64,000 nt of DNA from Litoribaculum gwangyangense (GTDB taxonomy: Bacteria; Bacteroidota; Bacteroidia; Flavobacteriales; Flavobacteriaceae), in the NCBI RefSeq assembly GCF_039543505.1, contig NZ_BAABJW010000003.1:310001-374000 (forward strand), read 5' to 3'. Below, piece after piece: positions 44,235 to 53,619 of the stretch. The position numbers and the translations under genes were made by a program. The notes under the pieces were generated by a model. That model ran no database searches, had not been told where the DNA came from, and worked only from the letters and a program-made list of their open reading frames with translations. The first letter of the stretch is position 1, and each line of letters begins with the position of its first letter.

Positions 44235-47234
44235 TTAAAATTTAACATTTAAACCGAAGGTAAAAGATCGATTTAGAGGATAGGTATTATAATCGATTCC
44301 TACGTCAGCGTCAGAATTGCTCACCGATGCCGTTGCTTCAGGGTCAAACCCTGAGTAATCGGTAAGAATAAATAAATTTTCAACGCTTGCATAAACCCTA
44401 ATTGCATCTAATCCTATCTTATTTAGAAATTCATTATCTACATTATAGCTCAGGGCTATATTCTTCATTGCAATAAACGAACCATCCTCAATAAATTGTG
44501 ATGATAAAATTTCTGTTCCATCCCTACCAGATGGTATATTACTTGGGTTAGTTGGAGTCCATCTATTTCTGTAATCTCCATGAACCGCATGAAACTGTTG
44601 TGCACCAAGAGCCATTAATCTGCCCCTTTGTAAATTATATATGTCATTCCCTTGAGAGCCCGTCATCAAGAAATTTAAATTCCAATTTTTAAAACTTACA
44701 TCCCAGTTCCATCCCCATATAAAATCTGGATTTCCATCTCCAACAGTAGTTATATCATCTGTTGAAATGATACCGTCATCATTGATGTCTCTGTATTTCG
44801 CATCACCTGGTTCTGCGTTAAAAACAGCGGCCGCAGCCTCCTCTCCTAATTGCCAAACCCCTTCAAAAAGATAACCTCTAAAAGTACTTATAGGTAATCC
44901 AACTTCCACCCGGGTTGGGTTCACAGGAAACGTGTTTTCCCTAATTACATCTCCAATAACGATAAACGGAACATCATTATTCAATGACAGTACCTTATTT
45001 TTATTACTAGTTACGCTCAATGTTGATTTAATGCTCCAATTTTCATTTTGTAAAATTTTGGTATCCAATGTTACTTCAAATCCCTTATTTTCGACTTCTC
45101 CGGCATTCACGAATTTGTTGGTAGGTCCAACAAAAGGAGGTAGTTGGGTATTTAGTAATAAGTCTGAAGTATTCTTTTCATAATAATCAAAAGAAAGGTC
45201 TATGGCTGAATTAAATAAACTGATATCAAAACCCGCATTTATTTGTTTGGTTTTTTCCCAAGTTAAATCTGGATTGGCAATAATATTTGAAGGCGCAACC
45301 CCCGTAGCATAAATGCCGTCGAATGGGTAATTTACACCTAAACCAAGTACTGCACGGGATCTGGTACCAAAAGAATTAATTCCCTGATTACCAACTTCAC
45401 CATAGCTTAATCTTAATTTAAGATTATTGATACTTTCTATATTTTTTATAAAATCTTCTTCCGACACTTTCCAAGCTAAAGATGCTGATGGAAAATAACC
45501 CCATTTATCTTTCTGAAAAACACTAGAACCATCCGCCCTAAAAGACGCAGTTAGTAAGTATTTATCCATAAATGCATAATTCAAACGACCTAAAAAGGAT
45601 TCCAATTCCCGGTTACTCTCTCTATTATCAGCAATAATAACGTTAGCCACACTTAAGTCTTTATAGCTTACTAAATCGGTAAAAAAGTCACTAGCATCTA
45701 TAAAAACACTGTTAGACTTATCGATAACCAACTCATGAACGGCATCAATCTTTAAAGTACTATTTTCCCCAATATTTGGTGTAAACGTTAACCTATTCGT
45801 ATTGTAGAGATTTGTTCTGTAAACATTATCAACATTTGCCCTTCCAACATTACTTGAAATTAAAGGTGCATAAGTATTGTTGTGAATTTCTGTTTTAATA
45901 ATACCACCTGAAGTATTAAAAACCAGGTTATCCATTATGTCCCAATTAAAATTACCATTAATACTTATACGATCATTAGTATTCTCTCTGATATTGTTTT
46001 CTGCAGCTACCAATGGATTTGTTTGAGAAGTTGCCAAATTATTTAAGGAGTTATAGTTATAATCTCCATTCTCGTCAAAAGCAAAAGTGGTAGGATCAAA
46101 AGATAATCCCACACCTAAATCGGCCCTAACACCAGTTCCTACTTCTTGGCCCACATTAAAATTTAGCCCTATTTTTATCTTATCCGATAATTGGGCGTTT
46201 AGATTGGATCTTAAGTTTAGCCTTTTAAACCTTTGATTTTCTACAACAGTTCCGCCGGCATCGTAATAATTACCAGAGATATAATAATCGATTTTATCGC
46301 TACCCCCACTTGCAGAAACTTGTACGTTATTGAAATAGGCTGTTTGAAATAAGCGCTCCTGCCAATCCTCACCGCCATTAGCCCTTAAATCGGCTATTTC
46401 TTGTGCCGTGAAAACCTCAATACCATCAGAAAAATTAACACCCTCAGCAAACTCCGCAGCGTTCATCAAATCCAGTCTTTGAGTCACATTGGAAATCCCA
46501 GTAAAAAAATCAACATTAAATTTAGCCTTACCTGAACGACCTGTTTTGGTAGTAATTAAAATTACTCCATTCGCACCTCTTGTCCCATAAATTGCTGTAG
46601 ATGAAGCATCTTTTAAAACTTCCATCGACTTGATATCATTCACGTTAATTGTAGAAATATCTGCAAATTGCCCATCAATAACATAAAGCGGTTCGTTACT
46701 ACCTGTGATAGAGTTAGCACCTCTAATTCGTATTTTAAAATTACCACCTGGAGCACCACTGGTTTGGGTTACTTGAACACCCGCAGCCCTACCTTGTAAT
46801 GCCTGGCTTACATCATTTAAAGGTTGTTTATCAAAATCACTGGAAGAAACGGAGGTTAGAGCACCCGTTAAATCACTTCTTTTTGCTGTACCATATCCAA
46901 CCACTACTACCTCATCGAGTTTAGCAGCATCTTCTTGTAAAACAGCATTTATCGTTTTTAGGTTTCCAACTGTTTGCTCTTTAGTCATATAACCTAAAAA
47001 ACTAAAGACCAATACGTCATTTGGAGATGCTTCAATGGAATAATTACCATCAAAATCTGTTGCTGTTCCCTGCGAACTGCCCTTTATAATGACGTTTACA
47101 CCAGGAATTGGTTGGCTATCTACTGCTGACGTGACTTTTCCACTTACAGTTGATTGGCCAAACAAACCAACAATTCCAAAAAACAAAAAACATGTGGTTG
47201 TAATTTGCTTTAGAAAGGAGTTAATTTTTTTCAT
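44235..47234 (-). CDS. SusC/RagA-family TonB-dependent transporter, pair 2
   Basis: This 999-aa outer-membrane transporter has a signal peptide (about residues 1-26, ending GLFGQ), a carboxypeptidase-regulatory-like domain (TVSGKVTSAVDSQPIPGVNV), a DEVVVVGYGTAKRSDLTG TonB-box region, a plug with FKIRIRGANSITGSNEPLYV, and a barrel ending SFTFGLNVKF. Sequence divergence from the SusC at 37225 argues against recent duplication. It has its own upstream region with G-tract site A. Confidence 0.97.
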   Translation of the reverse strand: MKKINSFLKQITTTCFLFFGIVGLFGQSTVSGKVTSAVDSQPIPGVNVIIKGSSQGTATDFDGNYSIEASPNDVLVFSFLGYMTKEQTVGNLKTINAVLQEDAAKLDEVVVVGYGTAKRSDLTGALTSVSSSDFDKQPLNDVSQALQGRAAGVQVTQTSGAPGGNFKIRIRGANSITGSNEPLYVIDGQFADISTINVNDIKSMEVLKDASSTAIYGTRGANGVILITTKTGRSGKAKFNVDFFTGISNVTQRLDLMNAAEFAEGVNFSDGIEVFTAQEIADLRANGGEDWQERLFQTAYFNNVQVSASGGSDKIDYYISGNYYDAGGTVVENQRFKRLNLRSNLNAQLSDKIKIGLNFNVGQEVGTGVRADLGVGLSFDPTTFAFDENGDYNYNSLNNLATSQTNPLVAAENNIRENTNDRISINGNFNWDIMDNLVFNTSGGIIKTEIHNNTYAPLISSNVGRANVDNVYRTNLYNTNRLTFTPNIGENSTLKIDAVHELVIDKSNSVFIDASDFFTDLVSYKDLSVANVIIADNRESNRELESFLGRLNYAFMDKYLLTASFRADGSSVFQKDKWGYFPSASLAWKVSEEDFIKNIESINNLKLRLSYGEVGNQGINSFGTRSRAVLGLGVNYPFDGIYATGVAPSNIIANPDLTWEKTKQINAGFDISLFNSAIDLSFDYYEKNTSDLLLNTQLPPFVGPTNKFVNAGEVENKGFEVTLDTKILQNENWSIKSTLSVTSNKNKVLSLNNDVPFIVIGDVIRENTFPVNPTRVEVGLPISTFRGYLFEGVWQLGEEAAAAVFNAEPGDAKYRDINDDGIISTDDITTVGDGNPDFIWGWNWDVSFKNWNLNFLMTGSQGNDIYNLQRGRLMALGAQQFHAVHGDYRNRWTPTNPSNIPSGRDGTEILSSQFIEDGSFIAMKNIALSYNVDNEFLNKIGLDAIRVYASVENLFILTDYSGFDPEATASVSNSDADVGIDYNTYPLNRSFTFGLNVKF

Positions 47235-47538
47235 ATCATAATTGTTTAGTTAGTTAGTTTAATTAGTTAGTTTATAAATTTTAAAAATATTTGATTAATT
47301 TAAATAATAGGGGGATAAACTGGTCAAACATAGGGGGTGAATTGTTATTTTGTTTCATAAGCGTTAATTATTTTAATCCATTCTTTTTCTAAATTAAAAT
47401 GCTGATTGTTTTAAACCAATTTAACATTTATTTCTAGTATTAAGCCTAAACTTTATGTACAATTTCTAAAATAAGAAATTCGTTTTTTAAGCCTTTTTGA
47501 TTAATTAGATTTAATCAATTATACTTTCCAAAAAAATG
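47235..47538 (-). other. 304-base gap between the sulfatase gene and SusC pair 2
   Basis: The gap carries the G-tract site A, a CTAA-rich leader (about 47246-47274), and short AT hairpins at 47461-47480 and 47497-47518 near the sulfatase stop. No small gene was found. Confidence 0.65.
47308..47339 (-). promoter_or_regulatory. G-tract direct repeat, site A (candidate PUL operator)
   Basis: On the plus strand TAGGGGGATAAA (47308-47319) and TAGGGGGTG (47331-47339) form a direct repeat of TAGGGGG with 23-base period, 74-105 bases upstream of the SusC start. It matches site B in order, orientation and spacing. Confidence 0.6.
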
Positions 47539-49116
47539 TTATCGCTCGAAATCAGATTCATTGATCCACCCTGCATTTACAGCTTCTCCTCGCATATATC
47601 TTTCATAAAAGTGGGCTCCTTTATTGGGTGGATAATTATCGAATATATATCCCCTACCTAATATCCTGGGATCATTTTGTTTTTTCAATTCCGATTCCAA
47701 CAAATTCTTTAACTGCAATTTGATTTTTTGATAATCTTTATTTTCAGCCAAATTATTTAAACAATTTTCATCAACACTGACTTGGTATAATTCCTCTTTG
47801 GGATGCTTCCCAAAATTTAAATCCCAATAATATTTGTTTTCACCTCTTCGGTTAAGTTCCAATATTTCTGTTTTAGTTGGACTGCCATCAGTGTTTGTAT
47901 ATCCTGTTTCGGGGTTTCCTGCAGGCCATCGATCATTTTCATAATTGATCAAGTATAGATACCCTTCCTTAACAATTCCTCTAATGGGGTAACCCACATC
48001 GTTAGGCCTTCCAACATCATGTCGCTCTTGCCCCAGAAGGACATAATCCTGTTCTGGTTTTATAACATCCGATTTATCTGAATTAAAAAATCGTTTTAAA
48101 CTTTTTCCTTGAATAGGATGCATTCCAAGCTCTTGTGCATTATATCCTGAAACATCCAGAAAGGTGGCTGCAAAGTCTATAAAACTAACATAGTCATCTA
48201 TTTTTCTTCCTGGATTTTTAATCCCCTTTTTCCACATAACTGCCAGCGGTAAATGATTTGAATGCTCATAGCTCTGACCTTTGACTCTTGGGAAAGGCAT
48301 ACCATTATCAGACGTTACAATTATAATGGTATTTTCCAATTCATCTCGCTCTTCCAAAACGGTGAGCATGGCATCGAGTTGTTTGTCAAAATACTCTAAC
48401 TCAAAAGCATAATCCAAAACATCATTTTTCACCACCTCAGATTGGGGCCAATAAGGAAAAACCGAATCCAATTGTGATAATTTTTTATTTCCAACACTAA
48501 CGCCAGTACCGTATTCATACGATCTATGGGGTTCATGTCCTCCATACCAAAAACAAAAAGGTTCGTTAGATTTTTTTTGATCTAAAAAACTTTTAAAATT
48601 AGCCACATAATCAACATTTGAAATACCTTTGGTTGGTGCCTCTCTTTTTATTTTATTATAAGCTTTAACAAGAAGCTCTCTTTTGGAACCGTCATCATTT
48701 AAAGAAGTTCCAGGAGCCCAACCTTTTCCAGTGTAACCTACATGGTATCCTTTTTCAGAAAGGGCTTCAGGGTAGGTCTTAAATTTATTAGGAAAAAAAG
48801 CCAAATGGTTAGCAGCTTCCTCGAGTTGCCAAGTATTTCTGCCTGTTAGAACAATAGATCTAGAAGGGCCACACTTTGCATTAGGGGTATAAGCATTATT
48901 GAAAAGCAATCCCTGATTGGCTATTTTATCAAAAGCAGGTGTTTCAATCCAATCCGTTCCATAGATACTCATATGCCGCCAAGTTGCATCATCTGCAATG
49001 CAAAATAGAATATTTGGCTTTTTAATGGGTTCCGTATCTTTTGACTGGCAGGCAAATAAAATCCCTCCCACTAATAATACAGATAAGGCGGTAAAATGAA
49101 ATTTTGTTTTATTCAT
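47539..49116 (-). CDS. Sulfatase, S1 family (lipoprotein), second
   Basis: This 525-aa sulfatase has a lipoprotein signal (ILFACQS, Cys23), N-terminal metal-binding PNILFCIADDATW, and the signature CGPSR at residues 82-86, whose Cys should become formylglycine. Further active-site segments are KGWAPG, YGGHEPHR and VTSDNGMPFP. The region NTWQLEEAANH resembles heparan N-sulfatase-like and related S1 proteins, but substrate cannot be assigned. It is the last gene of the 54915-47539 operon, 33 bases after a GH110-like gene. Confidence 0.9.
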   Translation of the reverse strand: MNKTKFHFTALSVLLVGGILFACQSKDTEPIKKPNILFCIADDATWRHMSIYGTDWIETPAFDKIANQGLLFNNAYTPNAKCGPSRSIVLTGRNTWQLEEAANHLAFFPNKFKTYPEALSEKGYHVGYTGKGWAPGTSLNDDGSKRELLVKAYNKIKREAPTKGISNVDYVANFKSFLDQKKSNEPFCFWYGGHEPHRSYEYGTGVSVGNKKLSQLDSVFPYWPQSEVVKNDVLDYAFELEYFDKQLDAMLTVLEERDELENTIIIVTSDNGMPFPRVKGQSYEHSNHLPLAVMWKKGIKNPGRKIDDYVSFIDFAATFLDVSGYNAQELGMHPIQGKSLKRFFNSDKSDVIKPEQDYVLLGQERHDVGRPNDVGYPIRGIVKEGYLYLINYENDRWPAGNPETGYTNTDGSPTKTEILELNRRGENKYYWDLNFGKHPKEELYQVSVDENCLNNLAENKDYQKIKLQLKNLLESELKKQNDPRILGRGYIFDNYPPNKGAHFYERYMRGEAVNAGWINESDFER

Positions 49117-49149
49117 TTACTAAAATTTATTGAATACCTATGGTTATAC

Positions 49150-50919
49150 TTAGTTATCGAAAACCAAGTTTGTATTGTTATTCTTTAATAGAATTTCACT
49201 TTTATCAGACAGGTCTTTTAAATTTCTTATAAATTTATTGCCTCTAACCACAGTATTCACAGAGCACTCAATAGATAAAGCTCTTTTATTGTACAGGAAC
49301 GTGTTATTGGTGACTGAAATATTTTCTAAACCTTGCCAGTCTGATGTAGCTACTCCATTCCACTTTCCTTTAGTTTCGAGATCTTTTAGTTTTGTTACTC
49401 TCATCCGAATTGCAGCGGCGTCGTACTCTTTCAAATACGTATCATCATAACCACAATTATTAAAAATGTTTTGATTAATAATGATATCGTGTGCTACAAA
49501 ACCTTCACCCCAGTCTACTCCATTATTTATTGTGATACCTGATTGGCTTAAATTTTGAAAAAGATTACGTTCGATAACTCCGTAAGAATTCTGTAATAAT
49601 ATACCATATCTTCGTGCATTTCTGAAGGTATTATTTCTTATTACGAAAGATTCATTAGATTGCGTATCAAGATAACCCAGGTCATTTGTTTTTGAATCAC
49701 CCACCTCAAGTTTCTGTTCAATTGGTTTATTTAAAGTTATGTGCATTTTTGCATTTCCTAAAAATTTATTTTGGATAACTTCAAATGCTCCAATTAAAAC
49801 ACCTTCTCTAGGGTTAAAAATTCTGATTACGTCTCCTTTTGTCACTGTTTGTTTTACAACTAATTCAGTTGGAGATTTTTGTTCTAAAATAGGTACTTTA
49901 ATAGCTTTCATATTGATGGCATCATCACTGTAGCCTTCGAAAAGACAATTTTCAATCCATGGTCCAAATTTACTTCCATTAACATGAACACAATCTGCGT
50001 TGGCACTGTGAATTCTGCCAGATTTTAATTTTATTTGACCTCCAATGATATTCCATTCTTCCATATTAAAAGAATTGTAACTTCCCGCCGGACTTGAGTA
50101 ATTGGTATTCTCTAAATAGGTAATATTCTTACTGTTACCAGATTTAAAAACACTTATACCATTCGTTCTTGCTAAGTGTACATACAAGTCGCCTATTTCC
50201 ATCGATTTAAGGAGGTTGATGGCGTTTAATTTCACTTTAAAATGACCAGGAGACAATTCTTCAAATTCTTTAGTAGCAAAAAGATTTGGAGCTCCATCTT
50301 TTAATTTTCCAGGTATTTCAGGATCCATAAGCATGCCCCAAACCCTAGAAGCTTGCTGAAACATTTTTTCATTAAGACTGGGGAAACCTTCATCTATTTT
50401 AAGTTCAAAGAATTTATCTTTTAAATCAACAGCCGTAATTTTTCCTTGAGTAAACGGCAAGGGATCATAATCTATAAAAAAGTTTTTTACAATGATATTT
50501 TCGCTTTTAAAGACCGAAAAAAAGCCTTTCAATGGGTCATGCACAATTATCTCGGCGCCATTTCCATCAAGAATAATGTTTTTTGCGTCACTTAGATAAA
50601 TGATATGTGTGTTTTTGGACTTTTCATTGCTAAATAAATCATAACGTCCTTTTTCGAAAGTTAATTTGATACCAGTGGCTCCAGTAAGTGCCATTTTTTT
50701 ACAAAAATTTAGGGCTTTCACTATGCCAGGGGTATCATTTTTACCATCATTGGGAATGGCTCCAAAATCTTTTAAATTAACATTTATAGATATTGGCATA
50801 TCTATGAGTGGTAAGTTTCTTTGTGTTCTAAAATGATCTGGCAATGAAAATTGATATTGCGCATTGATATGGCTACTAACAACAAAAAGTAACACAAAAC
50901 AAAAATGAAAGATTTTCAT
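49150..50919 (-). CDS. GH110-like right-handed beta-helix protein (589 aa)
   Basis: The protein has a signal peptide (about residues 1-20) and then a GH110-like parallel beta-helix. The motif block runs IDYDPLPFTQGKITAVD (about 150-165), NADCVHV, WIENCLFEGYSDDAINMK with an Asp pair at 332-333, and GVDWGEG with a candidate glutamate. Equivalent segments occur in the canonical GH110 at 60857. No sorting or binding domain follows, so it is probably periplasmic. Activity on alpha-linked galactose or a related sugar is inference. It starts 2 bases after the upstream paralogue's stop. Confidence 0.75.
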   Translation of the reverse strand: MKIFHFCFVLLFVVSSHINAQYQFSLPDHFRTQRNLPLIDMPISINVNLKDFGAIPNDGKNDTPGIVKALNFCKKMALTGATGIKLTFEKGRYDLFSNEKSKNTHIIYLSDAKNIILDGNGAEIIVHDPLKGFFSVFKSENIIVKNFFIDYDPLPFTQGKITAVDLKDKFFELKIDEGFPSLNEKMFQQASRVWGMLMDPEIPGKLKDGAPNLFATKEFEELSPGHFKVKLNAINLLKSMEIGDLYVHLARTNGISVFKSGNSKNITYLENTNYSSPAGSYNSFNMEEWNIIGGQIKLKSGRIHSANADCVHVNGSKFGPWIENCLFEGYSDDAINMKAIKVPILEQKSPTELVVKQTVTKGDVIRIFNPREGVLIGAFEVIQNKFLGNAKMHITLNKPIEQKLEVGDSKTNDLGYLDTQSNESFVIRNNTFRNARRYGILLQNSYGVIERNLFQNLSQSGITINNGVDWGEGFVAHDIIINQNIFNNCGYDDTYLKEYDAAAIRMRVTKLKDLETKGKWNGVATSDWQGLENISVTNNTFLYNKRALSIECSVNTVVRGNKFIRNLKDLSDKSEILLKNNNTNLVFDN

Positions 50920-50921
50920 TA

Positions 50922-53603
50922 TTAATTAGTTTTTATAAATTTAACTGTTTGGTTATTGTTTACTCTAATAAGGTATAAATCAGAAGGCAAACTAGCAACC
51001 TCAAGCTCATTCACCGGATTCATATCTTCTTTTGATATTAAAACCTTTCCTAAAAGATTAACCACTTTTATAGATGTAACAGGTTCACTAAAATAAAGAG
51101 TGTTAGATACGAACGTAGGATACACAACGACTTCAGTATTTTTTCTATCTAAAACATGCGTTGATAGTGTTACTTGTCTATCAAAAAAAACGCTTTCTAC
51201 TTCGCTCCCACACAATTGATAATCAAAATATCTAATGTCGCTAACCGTACCATTAAATCTTGGGAACAAATCAACAGTGTTACTAGCCGTGTTAATTAAA
51301 TTATCATTTCCACTATGGGTTTCTGATGAAGCAACACCATTCTTATACAGCTGAACACTAAAAATACTGTTGTTCTCAGGAACGGTAATGGCTACATGAT
51401 TCCAATCGCCAATATTTAAAGGCATATCTTCCATTCTTACAATATTTTGGTTATTATCTGTAACCCTTACAACACCATTAGACTGCATTTGGACTGAAAA
51501 CACTTCTCCTTGAGCAGGCCCACCACTATAAAGTAAAGTTTGAAAGATGGATTGTTCTGGTTTAACCCAAAAACTATAAGTTCTGGCTTGACCCGAAATT
51601 GGACCAGAAAAAGGTGAGCTATCGCTTGAGTTTATAAATCGTAATTGGCCATCACCGTCCGTATTTATTCGAAAAGCATACCCCACTTTAGTATCGAAAA
51701 ATCCTTGAGTAATTTGACCCCCATTATTAATAGTTTCAATACCTACTCCCGTGTTTGTTCCTGAATTTTCAATATTTGTAGCACTTGCTTCTTCATTAAG
51801 TAGAAATTGGATATTAGGTTGCGGCAACGTGGCATTAAAATCTACAACATTAATATTACTAGAATTCAAAATGGTTTGCTGTATTGGTGTTTCACTGCCT
51901 GTTAATGTAATATCCTCATCTCTGTGGCATATAAAATTATCGGTAAAGCTTACTCCATTAATATTTTTTAGGTAAACGCCTCTTTTATTATATAAAATGG
52001 TATTATCAATAATTCTAATATTACTATGTGCTTGCCATGAAGTACTTGTAGTACCACACCATGTTGTACTTAAATTACATGTCGTTCCTAGTTTGGCAAA
52101 ATCCACTGAAATAGAAGCCGAATTGCTGCTATTAATATAATCTGTATCGTACCCGCAATTTTCAAATCTATTGTTTCTAATTTCGATATTATCTGCTCTA
52201 AAGCCTTCACCCCAATCAACTCCATTTTCTATTCTAATTCCAGAACCACTTAAATTTTGAAACAGATTATTCTCTATTATGGCATATTTACTTTGAATTA
52301 AAATACCGTATCTTCTGGAGTTCCTAACAATATTATTTCGAAAAATAAAGGATTCGTTCGATTTGGTCTCGATATAAGCTTTATCCGTCAACTGATGGTC
52401 TGTAGCATCAACATTCGTTATATTAATTGGAGAAGACAAAGTAATTTTGAATAAATTGCCTCCTAAATTTTGCACATTAGTCACCGTTGCACTACCTAAA
52501 AAAACACCATCTCTAGGATTATAAAACTCTAGATTATCGTTTACTTCCGTTAGAAATTGAACGGTAATTTGGGTAGGTGAATGCACTTCTTTAATTTGTC
52601 TTTTAGTATATTTTAGGTTCATACAATCATCTGCAAACCCTTCAAAAAGGCTGTTTTCAACCCAAGGACCAATTTTTCCACCACTTACATGTATGGCATC
52701 CGCATTGCTGGAATTTAACCTGCCTTCTTTAAGCTTAATACTACAATTTATTATATTCCACTCTTGACTGTTTCTTGCATTAAAACTCCCTGCCGGACTT
52801 GCATAACCAGTAACATTTACATAAGAAAGATTTTTACCTCCATCATTTAGTATAATGGTTGAACCATTATACCTAGCAATGTGTACGAAATAATCCCCTA
52901 CTTCAACTTTGCTTAAATCATTGCTATTTTGATTCCCATACTTGTAGGTTCTGGTGCCAACCAATTCAAAAAATCTGTTATGCGGGATTAAATTCCGTGT
53001 ACCTTCTTTAATACCTCCTTTAGTATTTTTAATCATACCCCATCTTTGTGGAGCATTTGTAAAATGACTTTCTACAGGCAAAGGAAAATTATCATCAACG
53101 ACAAATTCAAAAAATCCATTTGCAGCATCTACATTGGTGATTTTTCCCTGAGTAAAAGGAAGCGTTGAATAATCTACAGATAAATCTTTTATGATTGTGT
53201 TGGTGCAACGTAGTAGCCTTAGGAAGCCTACTATTGGATTGTGTATTAAAAATTCGGCACCTTGTCCATCCCATAAAACACCTGTTGCATCCGTCATGTT
53301 TAAAGAATGACTACCACTTGAAGGCATAAGGTCGTAAATCCCATCGTCAAATAATAATCGAACTGGATTGGCCGTGGTACCGATATTTACGGCAGCATTA
53401 ATAGCTGCCGTAATACCTGCTATATCATCATTACCATCATTTACAACCGCACCATAATCTGAAACCAAAATAGTTTGGGTAGTATTCAACTCAACTAATG
53501 GTGTTGCCCTAGGCGTCCTAAAAAAAGAAGGCGCAGGTTGAAACTGAGAATATACATTAAAACAGAGAACAAATAGGAAAAGAAAAGGGAAATTCTTTTT
53601 CAT
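50922..53603 (-). CDS. GH110-like beta-helix protein with LamG-like and T9SS domains (893 aa)
   Basis: This secreted multidomain protein has a signal peptide (to about residue 20) and a GH110-like beta-helix over about residues 30-560, with VDYSTLPFTQGKI, NADAIHV, WVENSLFEGFADDCMNLK (Asp pair 325-326) and GVDWGEG. A laminin-G/concanavalin-like module spans about 590-800 (TYSFWVKPEQSIFQTLL, GDWNHVAITVP), and a type A sorting domain lies at the end (VVYPTFVSNTLYFS). Its catalytic region is a clear paralogue of the next gene. The T9SS domain predicts surface or extracellular location. Confidence 0.77.
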   Translation of the reverse strand: MKKNFPFLFLFVLCFNVYSQFQPAPSFFRTPRATPLVELNTTQTILVSDYGAVVNDGNDDIAGITAAINAAVNIGTTANPVRLLFDDGIYDLMPSSGSHSLNMTDATGVLWDGQGAEFLIHNPIVGFLRLLRCTNTIIKDLSVDYSTLPFTQGKITNVDAANGFFEFVVDDNFPLPVESHFTNAPQRWGMIKNTKGGIKEGTRNLIPHNRFFELVGTRTYKYGNQNSNDLSKVEVGDYFVHIARYNGSTIILNDGGKNLSYVNVTGYASPAGSFNARNSQEWNIINCSIKLKEGRLNSSNADAIHVSGGKIGPWVENSLFEGFADDCMNLKYTKRQIKEVHSPTQITVQFLTEVNDNLEFYNPRDGVFLGSATVTNVQNLGGNLFKITLSSPINITNVDATDHQLTDKAYIETKSNESFIFRNNIVRNSRRYGILIQSKYAIIENNLFQNLSGSGIRIENGVDWGEGFRADNIEIRNNRFENCGYDTDYINSSNSASISVDFAKLGTTCNLSTTWCGTTSTSWQAHSNIRIIDNTILYNKRGVYLKNINGVSFTDNFICHRDEDITLTGSETPIQQTILNSSNINVVDFNATLPQPNIQFLLNEEASATNIENSGTNTGVGIETINNGGQITQGFFDTKVGYAFRINTDGDGQLRFINSSDSSPFSGPISGQARTYSFWVKPEQSIFQTLLYSGGPAQGEVFSVQMQSNGVVRVTDNNQNIVRMEDMPLNIGDWNHVAITVPENNSIFSVQLYKNGVASSETHSGNDNLINTASNTVDLFPRFNGTVSDIRYFDYQLCGSEVESVFFDRQVTLSTHVLDRKNTEVVVYPTFVSNTLYFSEPVTSIKVVNLLGKVLISKEDMNPVNELEVASLPSDLYLIRVNNNQTVKFIKTN

Positions 53604-53619
53604 AGCTTAAATCTTTTGT

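Noticed and set aside
44235..47234. SusC pair 2 as a recent tandem duplication of SusC pair 1
   Set aside because: The two SusC and the two SusD proteins differ in length and in most of their sequence; only family motifs agree.
47461..47518. AT hairpins after the sulfatase as strong terminators
   Set aside because: The stems are only 7 A/T-rich pairs with poor U tails on the minus strand; listed only as content of the gap.
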